From Baffinella frigidus (taxonomy: Eukaryota > Cryptophyceae > Cryptomonadales > Baffinellaceae), in the NCBI GenBank assembly GCA_026770585.1, contig MU646557.1, positions 435,566-447,865 of the forward strand: DNA of 12,300 bases, read 5' to 3'. Shown here one piece after another: positions 7,338 to 12,300 of this stretch (position 1 is the stretch's first letter; each line of letters begins with the position of its first letter). The notes under the pieces are model-generated. The model worked only from the letters and a program-made list of their open reading frames with translations. It searched no databases and had not been told where the DNA came from. The position numbers were made by a program, and so were the translations under genes.

Positions 7338-7443
7338 ATTCCTCAAGTGGCAAGGGGGTCAAAACTGACCCCCCGACAGGTCCTAGACAGGTCCTAGGGC
7401 CCTGAGGTAGGGCGTATGCGCCTACTGGCCACTTAGGGGATAC
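7338..7443. mobile_element. foldback element family B, copy B2
   Basis: The left end TTCCTCAAGTGGC and right end GCCACTTAGGGGATA pair imperfectly. It is in the opposite orientation to B4 and B5. An inner hairpin GGGGGTCAAAACTGACCCCC follows the left end, then AGGTCCTAG repeats and TAGGGCGTATGCGCCTAC. It sits between two telomere-like tracts, consistent with insertion into one array. Confidence 0.75.
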
Positions 7444-7472
7444 CCTAATCCCTAAACCCTAACCCCTACACC
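7444..7472. repeat. telomere-like remnant right of B2
   Basis: Three CCCTAAACCCTAACCCC-type units continue the array interrupted by B2. Confidence 0.75.
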
Positions 7473-7526
7473 TTTTTTCGACTGGCCGCATCCGTCGGAG
7501 GATGGCATGCGCGCTATCCAGGCATG

Positions 7527-7622
7527 CAACCCCAAACCCTTCACCCGGAACCCGGAACCCAAAATCTGGAACCCGGAACCCGAAACCCGAAACCCGAAAC
7601 CCGAAACCCGAAACCCGAAACC
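7527..7622. repeat. CCCGAAA variant array
   Basis: CCCAAACCC and CCCGGAACC variants resolve into about seven regular CCCGAAA units. This is a homogenised variant of the telomere-like unit, which suggests recent local expansion. Confidence 0.88.
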
Positions 7623-7948
7623 TTTTTTACGGAAGCCCGCACTTCTTTCTGCGCAGTTCCATTCGCAGCCCCCATTTCCCGCACCGATTCGTGCACTGCA
7701 CTGCATGGAAGCCTCCTCGTTTGCCAATAACCGAGCCTATCGAATGCGATAGTTTTCGAGGGTGGTGCAGTCGTTTGAGCCATTTCCCCGATTTCGCATT
7801 GAGAGGCCTAGACGACAAAAAAGGGTTACAGGGGAAAATCGCCGGAAATATGGTTGCTGTAATTGTTTTACCCCTGGGCCGATTTCACCTTCCTCGACGG
7901 GTCTGGAAACCTCAGAGTTAGGTTGATACCGAACTTCGGGTGGCCACC
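7623..7948. other. intergenic, no gene seen
   Basis: Open frames up to 139 codons cross this stretch, but they run through the CCCGAAA array and have no protein-like features. I see nothing else with support. Confidence 0.45.
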
Positions 7949-8053
7949 CATCCCTCAAGTGGCCAGGTGGTCAAATTTGACCACCAAGAGGTCCTAGGCA
8001 GGTCCTAGGGCCCTACGGTAGGGCGTATGAGCCTACTGGGCACTTAAGGGGTA
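7949..8053. mobile_element. foldback element family B, copy B3
   Basis: The ends ATCCCTCAAGTGGCCAG and GGGCACTTAAGGGGTA pair imperfectly. It has the same orientation as B2. The inner hairpin reads GGTGGTCAAATTTGACCACC. It differs from the B2 hairpin on both arms, yet it stays fully complementary. Confidence 0.8.
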
Positions 8054-8107
8054 ACCTTTTTTGTCGCCTGGATGCCTTTCTCCTGACCCCCCCTCCGAAC
8101 TTTCCAG

Positions 8108-8158
8108 GATTATTACCTCGACTACGACGCAGGCGCGAACAACAAGCCGTTTGCATAG
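8108..8158 (+). pseudogene. possible terminal exon of an unidentified gene
   Basis: A C/T-rich tract ends in TTTCCAG at 8107. The following frame reads DYYLDYDAGANNKPFA and stops at TAG. The acceptor context and GC-ending codons look real, but I find no upstream exon that clearly joins it. It could end the same gene as the fragment at 5411, or it could be a chance match. Confidence 0.3.
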
Positions 8159-8200
8159 TACGGCGCCGCGCCGCGCGCCATGTACCAGTACATTCTAACT

Positions 8201-8450
8201 CCCCAGCTCGCGCCTGCCACGAGCGATGGCTACAGGGGTACCTCGCTCATAAGAAACCGCCTCCTCCTCCTAGGCCACAGCAGTAGGCATATGCCAAGGG
8301 CCTTATGGTTGTCCTAGGGGGGGCGCAGTTTCTTATGAGAGTAGAGGCGAACATCAGGTGGAGTAGAGGCGAAAGTTGGCCCGCCAGCTCGCGCTTGAGG
8401 CTCATCACCTGTCCGACCAAGGCTCGCGCCTGCCGCGAACGATGGCTACT
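8201..8450. repeat. direct repeat flanking element A1
   Basis: CTCGCGCCTGCCACGAGCGA at about 8209 recurs as CTCGCGCCTGCCGCGAACGA at about 8423, both followed by TGGCTAC. The segment between them contains A1. Confidence 0.7.
8231..8339. mobile_element. foldback element family A, copy A1 (right end lost)
   Basis: The left end TACAGGGGTACCTCGCTCAT continues AAGAAACCGCC. The right arm GTTTCTTATGAG stops short of the usual GCGAGGTACCCCTGTA and runs into AGTAGAGGCGAA. The core has the family's CCTAGG and GTAGGC motifs. The missing end suggests later deletion or rearrangement. Confidence 0.75.
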
Positions 8451-8467
8451 TGGGAGTTCGAAGAACC

Positions 8468-8588
8468 TACAGGGGTACCTCGATTACAAGAAAACGCCTC
8501 CCCGTAGGACCCTACAGTAGGGCTATGCCTAGGGCCCTATGGTCGTCCTAGGGGGGTGACGTTTTCTTGTAATCGAGGTATCCCTGTC
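8468..8588. mobile_element. foldback element family A, copy A2
   Basis: The left arm reads GGTACCTCGATTACAAGAAA and the right arm TTTCTTGTAATCGAGGTATC. The six bases after CTCG differ from A1, A3 and A6 on both arms and still pair. The loop contains the smaller palindrome CCCTACAGTAGGG and TAGGGCCCTA. Confidence 0.88.
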
Positions 8589-8717
8589 AAGGACCTAACG
8601 GCAGAAGAACCCTCAGAACCAGCCATACTGCAAGGCCCGCTTGCCGTACAGTAGATGAGAGCGCCCTGGGGTTTGTGCGAGCCTTGGTGCCCACCACAAG
8701 CCCTTGTTCTCTTCTTG
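8589..8717. other. spacer between A2 and A3, no gene seen
   Basis: Unique-looking sequence between two foldback elements. No exon or RNA gene is supported. Confidence 0.4.
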
Positions 8718-8838
8718 CAGGGGTACCTCGCTCATAAGGAGCCGCGCCCCCCCCCCTAGAACCACCGTGGGGCCAACGATAGGCTCGCTGTAGGGTCCTA
8801 AGGGGAGTGCGGCTCCTTGTGAGCGAGGTAAACCTGTA
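8718..8838. mobile_element. foldback element family A, copy A3
   Basis: The left arm CTCGCTCATAAGGAGCCGC pairs with GCGGCTCCTTGTGAGCGAG. GGAGCC/GGCTCC replaces the GAAACC/GGTTTC-type segment of A1 and A6, again with both arms changed together. Confidence 0.88.
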
Positions 8839-9031
8839 CTGCTGATTCGCTGGCCACCGCGGGTGCTTGGTGCCGTTCTTGCTGGCGGCGGTCGCCCAGC
8901 TCTGTCTCCGCCTATTCGGAATCACCAATGTGGTGCGCCCGGGCTCTTTTTCGATCCAAAGTTGACGAATGTGTACCGGACACCCAGCATGTCAGCTTGA
9001 GCAGAGTCGATCAGCCCGAGTGAGGCAGGGC
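8839..9031. other. spacer between A3 and A4, no gene seen
   Basis: Open on both strands for 60-110 codons, but I see no recognisable domain, start context or splice structure. Confidence 0.4.
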
Positions 9032-9168
9032 TACAGGGGTACCTCGCGCATAAGAACCCCCCTCCACCTTTGGACCATCGTAGGGCTCTAGGCAGAGGGC
9101 TACTGTACATGTAGGGTCCTAGCTAGGGGGAGACACTTTTTCATGAGCGAGGTACATGTACCCCTGTA
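9032..9168. mobile_element. foldback element family A, copy A4
   Basis: The outer ends TACAGGGGTACCTCGCGCAT and ATGAGCGAGGTACATGTACC, ending CCCTGTA, pair with a 6-bp insertion (ACATGT-like) in the right arm. The core has CCTAGCTAGGGG. The inner arms are more diverged than in A2 and A3. Confidence 0.8.
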
Positions 9169-9329
9169 GGTCTCGAGTGACGAGGGTAGAAGCAGTTCTC
9201 CGTGGCCGTCATCTTCTTTGGCTTGGCGAAATTTCCTACAGGTGACATATCCCGACCTCTCGTTCTTGTTTTTTTGGTAGCTGGTGGAGGTCTCAGTGAC
9301 GAGGATGGAAGCAAGTCGCCGTGGCCGCT
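9169..9329. repeat. direct repeat of ~42 bp, 120 bp apart
   Basis: GGTCTCGAGTGACGAGGGTA (9169) and GGTCTCAGTGACGAGGATGG (9289) both continue with GAAGCA and CGTGGCCG. Confidence 0.72.
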
Positions 9330-9340
9330 GGCCCTTTAGG

Positions 9341-9384
9341 CCCTTTAGGTTCTTCGAGCTCCCAACATAGGCGGACACCGGAAC
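9341..9384. repeat. dispersed motif pair shared with 11211-11258
   Basis: CCTTTAGGTTCTTCGAG and GCGGACACCGGAAC occur here in that order. At 11211-11258 the same two motifs occur in the reverse order but on the same strand. GTTCTTCGAACTCCCAAG also occurs on the minus strand near 8450-8468. Confidence 0.6.
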
Positions 9385-9451
9385 TTATCCTGCAGAAAGG
9401 CCATGCTTCCTTTCGGATCACATTCAGGCCCCCCGGTGCAGAAGGATCGCG

Positions 9452-9478
9452 TAATTCCTCTCCCGGGGAGAGGAATTA
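9452..9478. other. perfect 13-bp-stem palindrome
   Basis: TAATTCCTCTCCC and GGGAGAGGAATTA flank a single G. The DNA could form a cruciform and an RNA could form a hairpin. It is not part of family A or B. Confidence 0.8.
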
Positions 9479-9586
9479 TGGAGAGGAATCTCCTGGGTGT
9501 CGCACCATCCTTCTTGATACGTTGAAGATCTGCACCCTGAAGGCGATGCAGGAGTGCAGGGTGAATTGGCTGCCCTTAGTTAGTAC

Positions 9587-9695
9587 GATATCCCTTAAGT
9601 AGCCAGTAGGCTCCAACGCTCTACCGTAGGTCCCTAGGACCTGCCTAGGACCTCTCAGGGGTCGAAGTCGACCCCCTGGCCACTTAAGGGGTATC
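9587..9695. mobile_element. foldback element family B, copy B4
   Basis: The ends GATATCCCTTAAGTAGCCAG and CTGGCCACTTAAGGGGTATC pair with two mismatches. It contains CTCTACCGTAGGTCCCTAGG, the two GGACCTGCCTAGGACCT-type repeats and the inner hairpin GGGGTCGAAGTCGACCCC. It lies opposite in orientation to B2 and B3. Confidence 0.85.
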
Positions 9696-9999
9696 AGGTG
9701 CGTTTATCAAGTTGCGGATCGAAGCCAACATGGCCACCATGTAACCCCTTCCGGGAAGGCCTTGTAAGAACAGGATCTAAACGCCAAAAAATTGTGTTCC
9801 GTAAGGTGGCTGTACCTCGAACAGGCCTGGTGGTGCGGTACTGGTCAATCTCAACGTCATAAATTAATTTTTTACTTTTTTTTTCTCCAAAGAGCATCTG
9901 AACCAAGGGTCTAGAATATTTCCTCTTGTCTGAACCAGAGGCAAGGAGACTCTCAAGGAGAAGAAAGCGCTAGAGGGGGGGGGGGTCAACCTTCCCAAG
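9696..9999. promoter_or_regulatory. presumed promoter and leader of the histone H3 variant gene
   Basis: An AT-rich stretch at about 9858-9892 (CATAAATTAATTTTTTACTT) lies 110-140 bp upstream of the start codon and is the only TATA-like candidate. The sequence just before the ATG is purine-rich, with a G run at about 9975-9985. No other control site is recognised. Confidence 0.35.
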
Positions 10000-10416
10000 A
10001 TGGCACGCACGAAGCAGACCGCGCGAAGGTCCACCGGCGGCAAGGCGCCAGTCAAGGCGCTCCTTGCAAAGGCCGCGCGCAAGACCGCCCCGGCCACCGG
10101 AGGCGTGTTGAAGCCGCACCGTTACAGGCCCGGCTCTGTCGCGTTGCGGGATATCCGCCGGTACCAGAAGTCGACGGAGCTTCTGATCCGCAAGCTGCCG
10201 TTCCAGCGCCTCGTCCGCGAGCTCCTGGAAAGGCTCGGAATACGCGGGTGCGTACGCGTCCAGCAGTCAGCCATGATGGCGCTACAGGAGGCGTCTGAGG
10301 CGTACCTCGTGGGTCTCTTCGAGGACACCAACCTCTGCGCGATTCACGCCAAGCGCGTGACCATCTTCCCGAAAGACATGCAGCTGGCACGACGAATCCG
10401 TGGCGAGCGCTCGTGA
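10000..10416 (+). CDS. divergent histone H3 variant
   Basis: An intact, intronless frame of 138 codons encodes a histone H3, which pairs with H4 in the nucleosome core. Numbering follows mature H3 without Met. The tail keeps K4, K14, K18, K23 and K27 but has R at position 9, V at 17 and L at 36. The aN helix and a1 are near canonical ([21 protein letters not shown]). Loop 1 and its flanks are altered: canonical IAQDFKTDLRF is replaced by [13 protein letters not shown], two residues longer. This removes K79 and carries an Arg-Gly at the place where CENP-A also has a two-residue Arg-Gly insertion. The a2 helix, ATNL-type loop ([16 protein letters not shown]) and C terminus (RIRGERS) are canonical. 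The protein is 137 residues without Met; canonical H3 has 135. The start matches the invariant ARTKQTAR. It is probably a functional specialised variant, because all core positions are kept and no stop or frameshift is present. It lies between foldback elements B4 and A5. Confidence 0.95.
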   Translation: MARTKQTARRSTGGKAPVKALLAKAARKTAPATGGVLKPHRYRPGSVALRDIRRYQKSTELLIRKLPFQRLVRELLERLGIRGCVRVQQSAMMALQEASEAYLVGLFEDTNLCAIHAKRVTIFPKDMQLARRIRGERS

Positions 10417-10454
10417 GCGGTAGGCGAGGCCCGGAAGGTTACCGCGTCTCGCCG

Positions 10455-10545
10455 AGAGAGAGAGAGAGAGAGTGAGCGAGAGAGAGCGAGAGAGAGCGAG
10501 AGAGAGAGCGAGATAGTGTGTGTGTCTGAGAGAGAGAGCGTCAAG
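10455..10545. repeat. GA microsatellite in the H3 3' flank
   Basis: Nearly uninterrupted GA repeats with occasional GAGC units and a short TG run begin about 40 bases after the H3 stop codon and probably lie in the transcript. Confidence 0.9.
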
Positions 10546-10724
10546 GCACGGCTCAGAGCGGGGACCATCCTCACAAGATGGACTCACCCACCTGTTTTCG
10601 AGATGGACTCGCCTCGCCCCTCTGCTTGTCCAGTAGCAATGCCCCCCCGGTGCTCCTTCTGAGCCAGGGGCGGTTGTGAAAACAGAGAGGCCGCACAGAG
10701 GCGTGTAACCTGCCGGCGTCGCGC

Positions 10725-10850
10725 TACAGGGGTACCTCGCTCGCAAGAAACGCCCAACCCAACCTCTTAAGACCGCCATAGGGCCCTAGGCGTAGGCCTA
10801 CTGTAGGGTCCTAGGGGGAGGCGCTTTCGTATGAGCGAGGTACCCCTGTA
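10725..10850. mobile_element. foldback element family A, copy A5
   Basis: The ends TACAGGGGTACCTCGCTCGC and GAGCGAGGTACCCCTGTA are perfect over the outer 17 bp. The inner arms (AAGAAACGCC and GGCGCTTTCGT) pair less well. The core has GGGCCCTAGGCGTAGGCCTA. Confidence 0.86.
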
Positions 10851-11358
10851 CACCTCGTCACAGTGCCGGGCCTCGGCTGTGCCTTCTCGTGTTTAGTTTG
10901 AAGTGTAGTGAGTGTTTGGTGTTCAGTTTGGTGTTCAGCGTTTACTAATTAGCCGTGTTAATGAATCTGTGTGAATAAAGCCCGATAGGCTCGCTCGCGC
11001 TGCGTGCTGTCCGCTTGCTTCTCGGCTCTGCCTGTTTCGATGTGAGACTTTGTAGGCATCTGCTAGGAGGCACTAGGAGGTGATCGCCGCTCTCATGTGC
11101 CTACTTCAGCCTGCGTGAGGCCTCTAGAGCGCGAAAAAGTCTTGTGCGAGGGGCGGGTGATTAATCACCCGTGTTGGCTGGTCACTTAAGGGATAAGCAC
11201 TCCCACCATATGCGGACACTGGAACAGATTCTCTCCGAAATCCTTTAGGTTCTTCGAGAGTTTGTACAGAGTTGTGATCTGAATGTATTTAGGCGCTCAG
11301 ATTAACTGAAGCAGAGCTAGACCGTGCCTACGTCAACTTGCTCAAGACCCCCCGCGTG
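10851..11358. other. intergenic region with poly(A)-like signal and short palindrome
   Basis: A GTGTTCAG/GTTTAG-rich tract (about 10890-10945) precedes AATAAA at 10974-10979, which could end a transcript, perhaps that of the H3 gene. CGGGTGATTAATCACCCG (11154-11171) is a perfect 18-bp palindrome. A lone family B end, CTGGTCACTTAAGGGATA, lies at 11178-11195 without its partner. No gene is seen. Confidence 0.5.
11178..11195. mobile_element. solo terminus of family B
   Basis: CTGGTCACTTAAGGGATA matches the right end of B1 and B4. No paired left end lies nearby, so this is probably a deletion remnant. Confidence 0.5.
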
Positions 11359-11479
11359 TACAGGGGTACCTCGCTCATAAGAAACCGCCTCCCCCTAGGA
11401 CCCTACAGTAGGGTTATGCCTAGGGCCCTATGGTGGTCCCAAGGGGGGTGCAGTTTCTTATGAGCGAGGTAACCCTGTA
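11359..11479. mobile_element. foldback element family A, copy A6
   Basis: The left arm TACAGGGGTACCTCGCTCAT, continuing AAGAAAC, pairs with GTTTCTTATGAGCGAGGT, continuing AACCCTGTA. The loop has CCCTACAGTAGGG, GGGCCCTA and CCCAAGGGGGG. It is close to A1, whose missing right end can be seen here intact. The outer TGTACA-like flanks are also symmetrical. Confidence 0.9.
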
Positions 11480-11624
11480 CACGCTGAACCCACAGGGGCG
11501 CTGCAGTGTATGCACGCACGTCCTTCCTTTCCCTGAGCCTGAGCTTTCCGCGGCCGTGATGTATTAATACATAAAAAATAAGCGACTCTTCCCCCTGCTG
11601 TAGCAGAGACCTTGTCCGCCGCAC
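11480..11624. other. spacer between A6 and A7, no gene seen
   Basis: Contains the short AT palindrome ATGTATTAATACAT near 11560. No exon or RNA gene is supported. Confidence 0.4.
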
Positions 11625-11981
11625 TACAGGGGGGTATCGCTCATACAAAGGCGCCCCCCCATAGGGCTTTAGAAGGCCCTGACTTACCAGTCAACTCTCT
11701 CTACTTAGGAGGCCTAAGTGAATCTACTTCGAAGGCCTAAGTGGCGTCCTTATAACCTTGCGTCCTTACATGCCCTTAGAGCCTAGATACCCACATGACC
11801 CTACAGTACGCCTATCCCTTAAGTGGCGAGTAGGCTCATACACCCTACCGTAGGGCCCTGGGACCTGCCTAGGACCTCAGGGGGTCTATCTGAACCCCCT
11901 TGCCACTTAAGGGGTATATACCTAGATCCTACGGTGGTCCTAGGGGAGGGCGCGGCTCCTTATGAGCGAGGTACCTCTGTA
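11625..11981. mobile_element. foldback element family A, copy A7, expanded and carrying a nested family B element
   Basis: The outer ends TACAGGGGGGTATCGCTCAT and ATGAGCGAGGTACCTCTGTA belong to family A, but the element is 357 bp instead of about 121. The interior holds a duplicated AGGCCTAAGTG motif (about 11710-11745) and the complete element B5 (11813-11918). The inner arms (ACAAAGGCGCC and GCGCGGCTCCTT) no longer pair well, in contrast to A2, A3 and A6. Confidence 0.8.
11813..11918. mobile_element. foldback element family B, copy B5, nested in A7
   Basis: The ends TATCCCTTAAGTGGCGAGTA and TGCCACTTAAGGGGTA pair nearly perfectly. It contains CACCCTACCGTAGGGCCCT, GGACCTGCCTAGGACCT and the inner hairpin around GGGGGTCTATCTGAACCCCC. 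It has the same orientation as B4. Confidence 0.87.
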
Positions 11982-12128
11982 CAGTACTCTAATTGTGAAT
12001 AAAGTCATCCAGTGTTCAAACTAGCTGCGGGTGGACTCTTCGGTGTCGGTAGTGAATGACGACCCTGTATCTTCCGAGAAACCTGCTTTCCAGAGGCGGG
12101 AATCAGCACGGGAATCGCCATATCAGCA
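11982..12128. other. intergenic, possible poly(A) signal
   Basis: GTGAATAAAG at 11996-12005 contains AATAAA in the same 10-base context as the one at 10971-10980. No gene is seen here. Confidence 0.35.
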
Positions 12129-12260
12129 TGAGAGAGGGAGAGAGGGAGAGAGGGAGAGAGGAAGAGAAAGAGAGAGAGAGAGAGCGACCGACCGAGAAAG
12201 AGAAAGAGAGAGAGAGCGAGAAAGAGAGAAAGAGAGAGAGAGCAAGAGAGAGAGAGAGCA

Positions 12261-12295
<35 letters not shown>

Positions 12296-12300
12296 GGGAG
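12129..12300. repeat. long GA microsatellite reaching the window edge
   Basis: GAGAGG, GAGAAA and GA repeats with a few GAGC interruptions run to the last base. The array probably continues beyond the window. Confidence 0.93.

Noticed and set aside
9321-9602. 93-codon plus-strand frame
   Set aside because: It overlaps the perfect palindrome and the left end of element B4. The composition is not protein-like.
10390-10450. Histone-type 3' stem-loop after the H3 stop codon
   Set aside because: I looked for a short GC stem with a pyrimidine loop within about 60 bases of the stop and saw none that fits. The gene may use polyadenylation instead.
10282-10779. 165-codon minus-strand frame antisense to the H3 gene
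   Set aside because: It is the shadow of the H3 coding sequence and of the GA microsatellite (Ser/Leu runs).

Overview
The window looks like a piece of a nuclear genome from a eukaryotic microalga or other protist. The evidence is GT-AG introns, an intact histone H3 gene, a DDX60-type helicase start, GC-rich exons set in more AT-rich, repeat-packed surroundings, and many degenerate arrays of the plant/alga-type telomere unit (CCCTAAA). All of the larger arrays have their C-rich strand on +. The lineage cannot be fixed from the sequence. Dinoflagellate, cryptophyte, haptophyte and green algal genomes are all possible.

Layout. Positions 1-1500 hold mostly simple and tandem repeats plus one small palindromic element. 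They lie where a later intron of the minus-strand gene should be. Positions 1503-2284 (minus) carry two exons encoding the N-terminal region of a DDX60-like protein, with the rest of the gene off the left edge or lost. A divergent intergenic region with an internal duplication follows (2285-3016). Positions 3017-4405 (plus) hold a two-exon gene for a predicted membrane-anchored protein of unknown function. Its 624-bp intron is mostly telomere-like repeat with a foldback element inside. Positions 4409-8060 are a repeat mosaic: palindromic MITE-like elements, a 22-bp tandem array, telomere-like arrays, a composite inverted/direct repeat and 228-bp tandem units, with three possible exon fragments (5411, 5941, 8108).

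From 8231 to 11981 the sequence is packed with two families of short foldback elements. Family A has ends TACAGGGGTACCTCG; there are seven copies of about 105-137 bp, one of them carrying a nested insertion. Family B has ends TATCCCTTAAGTGGC; there are five copies from 6516 to 11918. Inside this field sits one intronless, intact gene for an unusual histone H3 variant (10000-10416). The window ends in long GA microsatellites.

The genes show no evident functional link to one another. The H3 variant is the most notable gene. It keeps a nearly canonical tail but has K9 replaced by R and K36 by L, and it carries a CENP-A-like two-residue insertion in loop 1 that also removes K79. The most notable non-coding feature is that the arms of the foldback elements differ between copies yet stay complementary within each copy.
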